Part shown: positions 35,501-46,980 of the stretch, piece after piece
Numbering within the stretch: the first letter of the stretch is position 1
Layout: each line of letters opens with the position of its first letter
From: Verpa conica
Lineage: Eukaryota; Ascomycota; Pezizomycetes; Pezizales; Morchellaceae
NCBI GenBank assembly: GCA_033030425.1
Contig: JAUFSD010000003.1
Location: 2,976,001-3,040,000 of the forward strand
Length of the DNA: 64,000 nt
Direction: 5' to 3'
Notes under the pieces: model-generated
The model's input: the letters and a program-made list of their open reading frames with translations, nothing else
Database searches by the model: none
Told to the model about the DNA's origin: nothing
Made by a program: the position numbers and the translations under genes

Positions 35501-36797
35501 GGTGGATACCAGCAGTACGGCCAGTCTCAAACATTCCATCCTCCGCAACAGAGACCTCCTCCAAGTTCAATCCCTCCCCCATCTAGGGCTACCAAGGATG
35601 TCGGCAATTGGAACGATACTCCTGAAGTTGTCAAGATTCCTCCTCGTCGCACGCCATCCACGACACCAGGTCCAGTGACTTCCCCATTCCCCAATGCTCC
35701 TGGTGTGCAGCCTTCGCCACCGATGTCAAGCGGACCTTTTGGTGGGCCTCCAGCTCGAGTTCCTACGGCTCCTCCACCGCCAAGGGGTGCTCTACCCCCA
35801 CAGCGTATCTCATCACCTGCCCAGAACTCTAGGTCTCAATCTCCAGCCCTGCAGCACCAACAGCCTGGGCCATATGGTCCACCAGCTAATCAGAACTTCC
35901 CCCCACCTACTGGATATCCTGCTTCTGCGCCGCCACCCCCAGCCGGAAGATATGCCCCTACTCCAACAGCACCAGGGTCTGTCCCACCCGGACGACAAAA
36001 TGCAGCTCTTCCACCACCACCCCAAGGTGCTGCTGTTAGTAGGAGCGTAGGAGCTTCGCAAGGGCCTCAGTATGCCCCTCCTCCAACTACCTTTGGGCAT
36101 ATACCTCCGTCCTCCCAATATGCTCCTACGCCCCAACAGACTCCTAGTATATATGGCCCTCCTCCTGGTAGTCAACCCCAACAGACCCCTAGTATATATG
36201 GCCCTCCTGGTAGTCAGCCCCAGCATGGCCAATATGGCCCTCCTGCAAATATCCAGCCTCTATCACAGTCTCACCCCCCTGCACAACAGGCGGAGATTGC
36301 ACCACCCCCAAAACCACAGACGCCAGTGCCATCTAAATATCGTAAGTTGAGGATTCTTTTAAAATTGACTTAGAGTGCTAACCCTGTGATAGCCGCTGGT
36401 GACCGGTCGCATATTCCTTCGCAATATATGCCTATATATGAGCTATTGACTGCAGACTTAGAGAGAGTGAAGCAACGTGCACCCCCGGCATTCTCCAAAC
36501 CAGTTAAAGATACCGAAAAGCGCTTGAATATTCTTTTTGACCATATCAACAACGAAGAATTGCTTTCTCCAGAGGCCCTAGAATCCATGCTGACACTTTC
36601 AAGAGGTTCCCCTCCCCTCCAAACTCCTTAACCCAATTACCCCTAGCTAACACTTTCGCGCAGCTCTATTGAGCAGAGATTACGCGACCGCACTCTCCAT
36701 CCAAGTTGATCTGTTCACAAACCGGACTGCAGAGTGCAACGTATGGATGACGGGTGTGAAGAGATTGATAGACATGAGCAGAGTAACTCCTGAGTAG
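32515..36797 (+). CDS. SEC31: COPII coat protein Sec31
   Basis: Outer-coat subunit of COPII vesicles for ER-to-Golgi transport. The start [20 protein letters not shown] is typical. Exon 1 joins through an intron (donor at about 32721) to [18 protein letters not shown]. The N-terminal beta-propeller has seven WD-like repeats, including [80 protein letters not shown] and [14 protein letters not shown]. The ACE1 helical region spans about [20 protein letters not shown] to [13 protein letters not shown] 370-residue Pro/Gln/Tyr-rich disordered linker (35200-36350) follows, with tandem TPSIYGPP repeats. After an intron near 36342-36391 comes the C-terminal helical domain ([33 protein letters not shown]). 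A final intron near 36604-36662 leads to an exon ending [11 protein letters not shown] before the stop at 36795-36797. Confidence 0.95.
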
Positions 36798-37361
36798 GCT
36801 TCCCGCTTATGGAATACCTAGATATTGTTTTTGTTTGTGATCGATAGAGCATATGCGATGCGGAATGGCCGGGGGAGGCTTGTTTTATTTTTCTTGTAGC
36901 TGGCTTATTCCGAAAAAAAAAGCGAGGGATGTCGATTTGATTTTGTCCTGTTCTTTCTTGGACGCATGTGTAAGCCCTGAATAGCTTGACTTCATGTAAT
37001 AATAGAAAACTGAACCTCCATGGTATTTGAACACATAGAATCATTTGTGGCAGATAAAGTGCCCGAGTGAATGTGGCTTGTTGTCGCGTGCTCCTGCATG
37101 TTCCGGCTGCTGAACCGAGAAGCAGGGAATCCAAGGTAACCTAAAATATATTGAGGCTACATGTACTTTACCATACAGCTGGAAAAAACACCAAGGCCCC
37201 TTTCCTAGATCCCCGTGTCCCGACAACTGCTAGCTAACAAAACGCCTAACAAAGTGCTATACACAATACACCTTATCGCATTTGCAAGTACTAAGCCGTA
37301 GTACGTCACGACTTTATTCAACTTCTCACAGAGCTTCTACCTTTTGGAGGGGTTCCGCAGT
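36798..37361. other. Intergenic region between SEC31 and the ARMH3-like gene
   Basis: No gene is supported. The reverse ORFs here have no homology and overlap the SEC31 3' end. Confidence 0.4.
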
Positions 37362-40046
37362 ATGGCTTCTCCGCTGACTCTCGACCCGCGCCCGAGCTTT
37401 CAACCGAAAATCGTATCACTCTACAAAGGCTTGTTTAAAGTATGGGCTACTTCGGGATAATACTACTTCATGAAGAGTAACTTCAGGGTAGAGGGCTAAC
37501 AAGTGGGGATTTTAGGAGGACGATACAGAATACGATGAAGAGAAGTCAGAAGGGTTCTGGACAGAGTTCTTCTTGCTCAAATGTCATGCTCCAGGTCTGA
37601 GGTCTATACTCGAGCCCTTGTCGCCAGATGACTTGCTGCATCTGCAGGTATGAGGCTCCGGGAGAGGGGAAGGTTAGTGGTGCGAAATGAAGCTGATGGG
37701 TGTTAGCCACAAACAAGGCAATTGTTCTACCGCGCCGTCAATTGCGTCAAAGCTGGCACCAGCCCTTCGGATGAGATTGCGTTAGACGTGAGGATACTTT
37801 CCAGCGCCCCGGACACTTCTCGTTTTTGGGGTTTATTTTAGGTTTCAGAACTGGGACTGATTTTGCGGACTGGTGGTTATAGACGTTAAACATCTTCCTA
37901 CGAGAGGTGCTGTCGAAACGATACACAAACCTCAGTTCAGATATTATTTCTTTATTGACCGGGTTGGATAACGTTGATTCAATATTTACAGATTTTGTCG
38001 CTTCTCTAGATACGTATATTAGGAGTGGACGTAATGGTGCGACGCTTTGTGACATTTGATATTTATGAGATAGAACGGTCTAACGAGATGCAATTATAGT
38101 GGAAGCACGGCGGAAAGCTATACAAGTAGCACTGTGCATAGCTTGTGGGGCTTTCCATACTGGACTGCTGTCGTACTTTACACACCGGGATTTATTCCCA
38201 GCCCTTATGAAGGTATACAAAATCTTCATTAATAGAGAAATAGCAGAGGCTCATGAATATAGTTTATAAACGACCCTGAAACAGCTGGGCTTTGTTATGA
38301 GCCCTTTGTGTTACTAGGAACCCTGGCCAACTGTAGGTCCAAGCTTGTGGCTTGCGTTGTTGGTAAGGTATCTAATATTTGGCAGATAATAAATTTGAGT
38401 TTCAAAACCCGTATCAGCTACGACTAGATGACTTTGTCAACGAACCAACAATAAAAAGAATTGTGGCAGAGATAGGAAGCACATGTGTTCGAACACGAGC
38501 AGATTATGTTTCAATCCACGATGATTTGCCAGAAGGCTGGTCATTAAATAATGTGTTGACATATGTCGGCCTGACGATTTTGTCCGGAGCTGGCCCGAAG
38601 AGTCGATCAACATCGCCTATACCAACACCCAGCCCAGATGCACCTAAACTATCATTTAACTCTTTGTATGTTCCTACGTGTTTTTAAAAAATTTCTTGAC
38701 TATGCTAATTTAGAATAATAGGCCAGCTCCGAGGGCTGCACTCCTACTAGCGACATATGATTTTGTTAATGCGAATAAATTATTTGCACATAACCTTGTG
38801 AATTACCAAGACCCTGATCCTAAAGGTAAATAACTAGCTCCCCTGTATACCTGGCTGTGTTACTCAATCTGAGAGAATCACAGGCGAATCACCCATATGT
38901 GCATATATATCTCTCACATCTTACCTTCTCCATCATGCACATCGTTCACCCCGGTCCTCGCTTTATGCTCGCCTAAACCTTCTTGTTCTCCGTATACTGT
39001 TGGAAGACCAAGCATTGTGTAAGCGATTGACGAGTGACGAAACAAAAGCGTTTGTGCGACTATGCCGCCAGAAACAACCTCACTTACCCGTAGTACGTAC
39101 GAAGAGGCCACTATTAACAGCGATGATTGACGTAGTTGTAGATGGTATCAATCATAACTTGAGGAAAAAATTAGATATTGATCTTTATAGGTACTACACA
39201 TTATCCCCTAAAACATTACTTGTTTACACATATGATAAAGATACTAAAGACAAAATCTACAAATAGTGCCTGTGTTGCAGTCTTGGTGCGGTCTATTTCG
39301 TTTCTCATCCGGAGCAGAACTCGTTTGGGTAGGTTACTCAAACTCGAAAAATAAAACAACTTCTCATACATGCCTGTACGCTAACCTGGCATTAAGCGTA
39401 TCACTGGTCGGAGCTCTGGCGGTGCATTCTTTCCCTGATCCGATTTCTCTCATCATATGCAGCGGACCTGAAGGATTTGCCTGGGATCCTTAAGTTTATT
39501 GATGACCTTGTAAACCTTATCGCGCTGGCCCTTTCAGCCGGCGATGCGTTCCTACCGGGCGCTGCCGAGTATGACGATCTGTTCTACAAGCTTGTCGAGG
39601 CTGGCGACGTCCTTGTAAAGTTTCGAGATAGCTGTATGTTTCACCCTTGTTTCAACCAATCACTACGGTGTTCTCCATGTGAACACGAGAATTAAATCTA
39701 AGCTACTTTGGTGTGCTAATCCTTTCAATTTTTGTTCCTTTTTATAGATGACCTCCAAAACCGCAATTCCAATTCTATATCGACGCTCATATCAGTATCT
39801 GAACATTACTACCAGTTGATATCTGAGAATCAGAGTAGAACAAAGTCAAAGAACCTTTCTCCACAACAAGTCAGTGAGGTTATAAAATCTGGATATGAAA
39901 CGCTTGCAATCGACAGTAAGGACGGACTGGATAGTTGGGAGCGTTATCGTGAGACCGATGAGCGCGCGTTCTTGAAGAAGGCAGCCCGGGTGGCTGTTGG
40001 TGATGTTAGAGAACTTATGGGGGCAGAGCTGGAGGCGTTTGTCTAG
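37362..40046 (+). CDS. Armadillo-like helical domain protein (ARMH3 / DUF1741 family)
   Basis: Multi-exon gene in which every joined exon matches the fungal DUF1741 family. The start MASPLTLDPRPSFQPKIVSL is followed by EKSEGFWTEFFLLK and LEPLSPDDLLHLQ. Next come FLREVLSKRYTNLSSDIISL, KFEFQNPYQLRLDDFVNEPT, DDLPEGWSLNNVLTYVGLTI, AALLLATYDFVNANKLFAHN, and QDPDPKGESPICAYISLTSY. The C-terminal part includes CVAVLVRSISFLIRSRTRL, AYHWSELWRCILSLIRFLSS, DLKDLPGILKFIDDLVNLIA, EYDDLFYKLVEAGDVLVKFR and SWERYRETDERAFLKKAARV, ending at 40046. About ten short introns interrupt it. Human ARMH3 (C10orf76) supports PI4KB at the Golgi; the fungal role is inferred only. All-helical, no membrane span. Confidence 0.88.
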
Positions 40047-40519
40047 TCTTGTTTGGGGGGGGTGTTTAAAAAAAAGAGGTAATGGCTTGGTTCACTGGAA
40101 TAAATATGTAAACGGGCAATCATATGAAGGATAATTGGGGAGATGGCTCATCCAGTAATGGTAGTTAGAGAGGCTAGGTAATAGAGTAGCGGGCTACCAA
40201 TGAGAAATAAAATATTCCTTTTAAATTGTTCACATCCCACCTGTACATAGGAAAAAATAACAAAAGTAACCCTATCCCCAATAACCAGATCCCTACAAAA
40301 GAATGACAAAAAAATAGAATAAATAACAACGCCGAGATGCTAAAAGAGTGGACTTGTGATAATGTCTAGAATCACGAGCTGGAACATAACCGTAAACCAA
40401 ACATATATACAAGAAAACGCCCTGAAAAATCCATCAAAGTCTCCCGCCCTATTTTTCTAAAGGGCTAAACGAGCCTACGCCTAGTGAAAGCAAAGACTCT
40501 GGTCATCATATATGTTCGC

Positions 40520-42034
40520 TTATATTCGTGGAGTTTTTAGGTCTACATCCGCATAATCCGGTGAGAAATTTTTCTCAGCCACCCCAGGACTCCCCAGCGG
40601 CGTAGTCCTTGAGGATACAAATGTCATCGGTTTTGGAGGGGACTTTGACCGCCGTTGGCCCAACCCACCCGGTGAAGCTGTGCGACTTTCGTAGGGCGTG
40701 TCGGTGGAATTTGAATCTGACCGGAACGATATATATTCTTCATCCTTCTTCCCATAATGAACTTTTCCACGGAGTTCAGCCCATAGCCGTCGAATCTGTC
40801 TTCGTGATTCGCGGGTTGTTCCGAACACTACTAGCATGAGATAGCCGGTGGAACCACTAGCAAGGTAGAATGCCCAATCTGTTATTTGTTCGTTAGATGT
40901 CCAGCCGAGATGGGGTCGTTCGGCATCTGGTTGCTTGCGTCTCCAGACACTCTGGGCATAGGTGAGCTGGGATAGGAAGAATGATGCTTGGAGTCCACTA
41001 TTTTTATTACTGTTAGAAATACTATCATAGTACAAGAAGTGTGCCAGTACCTACCCAATGATTGCAAATCCGGCAAGAAAGCGTAGGAGAATGTAACGGT
41101 CCTCACTATCAGAGCCTGAACCAGAGGAGCCAACTGAATTGGAGGTTGTGGGTCTACGTGTAGGTTGTCGATGGCCATTGTCATAACCGCGCCAGCTTCT
41201 AACCTTGTGAGCCCAGTTTGAACTCCACATGACGAGCAAACATCTAAATAGAATAAGGGCCATGAAAACACAGCCTGAAGTGAGAGTAACGACCACTATA
41301 ATAAGACGTATATTAGTATATAAACATATTGTAGCTACAGATACTGGGCATTATAACTTACTAGTAAAATTTCCAAAGATCAAATGAAGTGTAGGAATAT
41401 TTGTTACCGGTTCCAGATTTGTAAAAACCACCTGGAAAATTGGAAGAATAAAACAAAAATATTTTGAGCCAGCCACGAACTTCTCGCTCTTTAGTACTCG
41501 ATTCTGTATCTCCCAAACCGACACAAAGAGCATCAAGCTCCAGAAAAAGAAGAGTAAGCTCTCGACATTGAAGAAGTAGGTTCCTAGGTAGCTGCAGGTA
41601 AGTTTTTATTTTCTAAAGTACTAATCCAAGTGACATACTCATGTTAAAAATAATTTTGATTGCTACGTTCGGCGACGTCTGGTATACCACTGAAGCATCG
41701 GGATTTCTCCACTGACTGAGGTTTACTTCATAGGTTTGGACCTGTAGCGATGGCCACATTGCAATAGAAAAAGACTCTTGTGTTACAGTGAGCATGTTCT
41801 GTAGAAATATTGATAGAGACATTAGGGAAACATCTATAAGACATATTCAGTAACTAATATCGTCTAATACAACAGAGACGAGAACTTACAGACGACCTGT
41901 TTTCCATTCAGCCGGAAGAGTAAATGTGTAAACCCAGCCGCAACTACACTCCCGCATGTATATATGATGATGAAGCTGGCAAAGGCAACAGCCTCGGGAT
42001 AAAGGTCTACTGACGGTATCATTGAGTCCGACAT
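40520..42034 (-). CDS. Seven-transmembrane receptor-like protein (putative orphan GPCR)
   Basis: Start at 42034 (MSDSMIPSVDLYPEAVAFAS). Exons join in frame through introns near 41825-41890, 41590-41645, 41295-41360 and 40995-41055. Hydrophobic spans in order are FASFIIIYTCGSVVAAGFTH; VSLMSLSIFLQNMLTVTQES; YFFNVESLLFFFWSLMLFVS; YFCFILPIFQVVFTNL; TLTSGCVFMALILFRCLLVM; YILLRFLAGFAIIGLQASFF; and WAFYLASGSTGYLMLVVFGT. That makes seven, with a basic FGTTRESRRQIRRLW helix straight after the last span, as in helix 8 of GPCRs. The Ser/Thr/Pro-rich C-tail (SPGGLGQRRSKSPPKPMTFV) would suit phosphorylation. I do not recognise the family, so a GPCR is inferred from topology only. The two earliest exon joins and the fourth acceptor are the weakest parts. 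The C-terminus (DVDLKTPRI) ends at 40520. Confidence 0.6.
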
Positions 42035-44929
42035 TGCTGCAAATCACGACAAACGAGCCAAGACAAAGAACGAAGAAGAAAAAAGAGTGACTGGTGCAAT
42101 ACTCTTCTCCGAAGAGTATGCACTGGACAAACGAGCAGGAAACGAATGTAATGGAATCGGCCTGCCGAGTTATCGTAGCTTCAAGCACGACGGTGAAAAG
42201 AGTGATTAGAGTTGACGATATTAGACGCACATCAATCAAGATGGCAGGTTAGTTGGGGGATACGAAGCAAAAGAGGAGATAGAAACTAGTGTGGGCAGTT
42301 CCATTCATTTTATTCAAAATCCTGACGTGTATTGTTAGAATATATCGCCGGCTCCGGTCGCTCGCCGAAGCCATAGATGTGGCTTGTTAGCCCGACATGG
42401 AGAATTGTTTCGGGTCCAAGACAGGCGAGCATGGAAGGATGTTTCCAGCCCAGCTTTGCTCTGACAACGTGGGTGAGCCCTTGCTCCGGTATCGATACCC
42501 ACCCATTAACATTGGGGCTTTGGTCATGGTCCCCGGCGGACCCTTCGCCGACGGAGAGTGTGGTAGCAAAAAAGCTCCAAAGAGGCACAGGGTGGAACAT
42601 TCCGAGATCTTTCAGGAAGCTCCACTGCCGTTTTCTTTGGGTGCTGTTCCAATTAGCGCTTGCTCAACCATTAGTTTGGTAACCTTGAGTGAAATCATGA
42701 ACCCTCAGCTTCAATCGGGAAGGTTAGTAGGGCTGATTAGGAACCCTCCGATAAGCAAAAAGAACCGCCATCCCAACCATTGAACTTCGCAACGCAAAGA
42801 ATATTTCATAGAAGCGCCTACCCCTAGAGCTAGTGCTTCACCACTTTGTCAAATTAATTAGCGGAATATAAGTATTTCTTCCCCCTTACAAACCACTGTG
42901 ACCTTAACTAGAGATCTATACTAGGATTTAAGCAAATCGTATATAGATCTATATATATCTCAACGAAATCTCTCAATAGACCTCATTACCTAAAGGGAAG
43001 CTCTATTTGGAACAATTTTCGTTTTGCAGGCTACCTCTCGCATAATCTATGTTCTCAGGGTAAGAATACGAAATTGTGGTGGTGGTGATGTGAGTCTTGC
43101 GGTGTGTAAGAACCAGTAATCATCCTCCCGGTAAAGGAAACTCCCTAGCCACACTCAAGTATCTTAGCACCCACTGAACACACTCTTGAAGGTTTTTCTC
43201 TCCTGAAAAGTTAAAAAGGGGGGGTACTCTCGCACTATGGTGAAACTATTCTCCATTAAGTTCTATTGTCTCCTAGATTTGAAGGATTCAGCAGCACCAA
43301 CCCCAGGACGAGAATACCCATGGAAACTAGGACCCTGAAACATTTGTATCCAAAAATTTCACTGTATTTTCCTCATGAACCTTGGAAGAATATGGACCCG
43401 AACCAAAGGATATGCTACAATACGCTTTATTACCTATAGTACGGATGTTAAAGCAAAGAATAATTTCTAAAACCAGAGGAAATAACTATCAGAAGAAAAC
43501 TACACTTCACGCAATCAGTTACACAAGAACCCCTAGAATAGGGACAGCTTTCAGCGATCAATTAATGAGTCAATCTAGAATACTACAAGATCTCGCTAGG
43601 TTTAAACCGGGTTCCTCAACAGATATTTCTTTCGCCTTATGTACGGTTAAATACTCGTGGCAATATGCCTTACAGCGTACAACAGGAAGACATACACTAG
43701 CTTTTATGGCCACGTTTTACCCTCATGGAAGAAGTTCCTTAAACCTACGGTAGTACACCGCACCAACATCGACCGTATATGTAACCTCCTAAAACCGGCT
43801 AATGGCAGACCTACTTTTCCCATCAAATTGATATCTTACTGTGTTTATTCACTTAATAGTACTCGCCTATATAGCATAATGAGAAGGAGACCAAACTGGA
43901 AGATTAAGGGTTGAAACCATCGATGAAGTTGATAGATTTGTCAAATATAGCCCTACTACCAACATAGGACAAGGGGGTGAGATGTAGTTTTGTAAAATCA
44001 TGACTGATTGACCATACAAAGGAACTTATTACTCTAAAGCCGTAGGTAATATACCCACAGCTTCTAGGAAAGGCGTCCAGACAATACCGACCCGATTTTT
44101 CCTTTCAAAAAACACTTCAAATGATAGTATATATCTAAACTTAATTATTAGTTCTTACTACTAAGAGCGGTGTTCTTAGCATCCCTTCCTCTTTCGGGAG
44201 CTAAGACGTTAATCCTAGGCATCCTCTTACATTACCTCGACCACCCTGTGTGAGGGTTTTCCCATGGGCTTACCTTCACGACCCCTACTATTCTTGTAGC
44301 TTCAAAATGGAAGCTATGTTCGGAATATGGATTGAGGGACCTTGTGTAAACTAGTTCGGTTAGTATAAATGAAGGCGAAACTGTATACATGGTGGAAGGG
44401 CTTACTATTGAATCGAAAATTCTTGGTAATAAGAGCTACATGTAGTAAGAGCTACTTCTCAAGAGAGCAGAAGCTAAGAACGGCGTCCATAGACTGTTTC
44501 AAGCTATAACTACAACATTCTTAGGAACCTTCTTCTATCACATAAGCCGTGCGTCGACAAACAATAGCCTTCACGCACATCCTTCACTTATGCCCGAGTC
44601 CATGAGGTATCGCTGTTGAGAACGCACATTATTTTGTGGCACTGTAGATCTCGGTGAGGTTGGAATAAGGCTAGGTGTGGCTGAGTGTTTATTTATGACT
44701 GAGCCAAACCTAAAGCAGTCCTTTGTGGCGTCATGTGTTGGGTTTACCACTTCCTTACCGAGGTTTCTGGAATGTAGATCCTCATCTAAATAGTATACGC
44801 AGTTATTTAGACAGCTATTTTATTTTAGAATTCCATGTAGGGGATTGATTGTTCATTGCTTATGTCCAGCTACCTCTACTCCATAGTAGGCGGCTCGGCC
44901 TTTTATCACATTGTCTCACTCGGTGAGAC
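42035..44929. other. Gene-poor region with one GC-richer patch
   Basis: From 42310 to 42783 the DNA is GC-richer than its surroundings and open in both orientations (reverse 42600-42310, forward 42397-42783). Neither frame matches a family I know; it could be a pseudogene fragment or transferred piece. An ORF at 43382-43753 is Arg/Lys-rich without recognisable motifs. The remainder is AT-rich. Confidence 0.35.
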
Positions 44930-45004
44930 CTTGGGCTCACCGTTGAATGAATGAATGAATGAATGAATTTATCATTTAAGTACATGCAACTTGGGCTCAC
45001 CGTT
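44930..45004 (-). mobile_element. Very short retroelement 3' end with target-site duplication (copy C)
   Basis: The insert (44945-44989) has a (GAAT)n tail followed by TTTATCATTTAAGTACATGC, so its 3' end points left and it lies on the reverse strand. It is flanked by the perfect 15-bp duplication CTTGGGCTCACCGTT at 44930-44944 and 44990-45004. Reverse-complemented, it contains GCATGTACTTAAATGATAAA then the TTCA tail, matching copies A, B and D. A 7-bp-stem hairpin (44913-44929, GTCTCAC TCG GTGAGAC) abuts the left duplication. Confidence 0.8.
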
Positions 45005-45056
45005 AATTCTTAGCTTTATTCAATAGTCTTACAATTTAATTGTACGTACTGTACTA

Positions 45057-45515
45057 GGACAAAAATTTTGGTAAAAGCGCTATTTTGCACCAAAAGTACA
45101 CATGATCACCAGGCTAAAGTCCTAACTAAACCCCAGTCAAAAACCACCATACCATGCAAAAATCCTTAAAAATACCTTAAGAGTGGCCTTAAATTTTTCT
45201 AGATTTTTGTAACACTAGGTTAACTAGTTATAGTTTTCCACAGATATTATAAGTTTGAACTTTAGTGAATTTGTATGAGATCTCATACAAAATCTTGCAT
45301 GGCAACAGGTTCCTAGAGCTCTATATTTTCTGGGCTACCCAGTACCAATTCTCTAGCCCTCAAATTAAGAGAGAATGATTTCTACATGCTAAAGTAATTT
45401 TTAGGATAGATATTGAGGTTATCACTTGATTATTTGTTGTTGTCTGGGAGGTGGTAGAATGCCATTTTTGGTGTAAAATTGCCCCAAAATCGCCAAATTA
45501 CCAAAATATCTGTCC
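45057..45515. mobile_element. Candidate degenerate inverted-repeat element (MITE-like)
   Basis: The left end reads GGACAAAAATTTTGGTAA (45057-45074). The reverse complement of the right end reads GGACAGATATTTTGGTAA (45498-45515). They match at 16 of 18 positions, with further similarity inward (GCG..ATTTTG and CACCAAAA). No convincing target-site duplication is seen, so this is tentative. It contains no coding ORF. Confidence 0.4.
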
Positions 45516-45763
45516 ACCGTGTGTAGTATACAGCCAGAATCTGGACCTCTGGACTTGCCAATTAGTTACGTTATTCACTAATCAACGATAATCCACCAGG
45601 ACCCCACCGCCGAGGGCAAATGCAGAGTTATGTCTATCAACCATATCGAGATGCATTTTTAATACAGAGAAATAATTTTGGTCGTGCATTCTAAAAATCA
45701 AGCCAAATGCGCAAACCCACAAACCATGGAAAAAGAAGAAAATAGGGGCCTACTCCATATACA

Positions 45764-46980
45764 TTACCACCTCCCATTCGATGCACCGTAAGGCGTTGCA
45801 CCACCAAAACCACCGGCATAGGGCGTCCTTGAATCCTGACCACCTGCACCATAAGGCGTCTCATACCCAGCTCCACCGCCCATCCCGCCCATTGCATAGT
45901 CTTGCCCGGGACTTCTCATGCCATCTCCAAACCCATCACCACCTTCATTCTTATTTCCTAAGGTATCAATAACGGAAGCTAGTTTCTCCTGGAGGTACTT
46001 GATCCCTTGTTGCATAATCTCATCTGGTGGCAAAGAACCGGCAGATTCGACATCGAGATAGAAACGGGACGGTAGAGCATCATAGTTAAAAGGCTCTCCC
46101 TCAATAGGAGGTTCCTCCCAGTCCGCATATTTAGACTTGGGCCTAAATTAGGGAAGATAGGTTAGCCGCTGTCTGTTTGTCGTAAAAGTAAAATACACCT
46201 ACCATTCTGCTTCTGCACTCTCCTCATACCAGTAGTCGATATGCCTAAGCTTATTCCAAGGGTCATACTCAAAACCCATAGCCGACACAGGCGACCACTT
46301 CGCATGCTCCTTCGCAATTCCCTTCTTAGCGATGCATTTCATCTTCAGCTCCTGTCCCTTTCGCAGCTTGCAAATAATAGCTCCCTGACCCTCCTTGTCT
46401 GTCCTCCGTTGAATAGTCAGCCCCTGACCCAGCGGCAGTGACGGTGGCAATAGCTCAACACGCACCGGTGATAACAGGGGAACCCAATTGCGCGCCCTCC
46501 GCAACCACCAAATCTCTCGCATATACTGTAACATTATTCTCGCCAGTACACCGAGCATGGAGTGTCAAAATAACTGAGCACTTCTCACAGTACATTTCGC
46601 ACATACAGTCGCGTGAGTAGATGAGCTTATCGTCAATATTTGTAGAATCCAACGGCACCATCCCCAGCCTATGGCAAAGAAACTCATCGGGAATAACAGA
46701 AGTGTTGGCTTCTATCTCAACAGTGTCGATGGCTAAGCACCATTGGATTAGCCAGCTAGTTAGCCATGCACGGAAGTAGATGACCAACCAATCGTTGGGA
46801 CCTCAGCTAACATGATTCGCCGGAGGGAGTTCGCGAAGCTGCAGAAACATGTTAGTAGGCTAGGAGTGAGTATACTAAGCTTGTGGGACTCCCGTACGCC
46901 AGGTCACAGTTGGACAAGACAATCTGAGCATGCTTGTTATCGGCTTCTTTGATTGTGATTTGAGCTACACTAATCAGCAT
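45764..46980 (-). CDS. RPB3: DNA-directed RNA polymerase II subunit RPB3
   Basis: Alpha-like subunit of RNA polymerase II; it pairs with Rpb11 in assembly. Five exons (46980-46898, 46838-46789, 46732-46466, 46398-46203, 46142-45764) give 324 residues. Phases require the donor GTACGG after DLA, restoring [20 protein letters not shown] followed by [20 protein letters not shown]. The zinc-binding cysteines are in [12 protein letters not shown]. Further family blocks are [60 protein letters not shown] and the helix [20 protein letters not shown]. The start [14 protein letters not shown] aligns with yeast Rpb3 without extension; an in-frame upstream Met at about 47050 is less likely. A Gly-rich tail with TPYG/TPYA repeats closes the protein. 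Confidence 0.95.

Noticed and set aside
43382..43753. 123-codon Arg/Lys-rich ORF as a transposon fragment
   Set aside because: No catalytic motif (no DDE, reverse transcriptase or integrase signature) could be seen.
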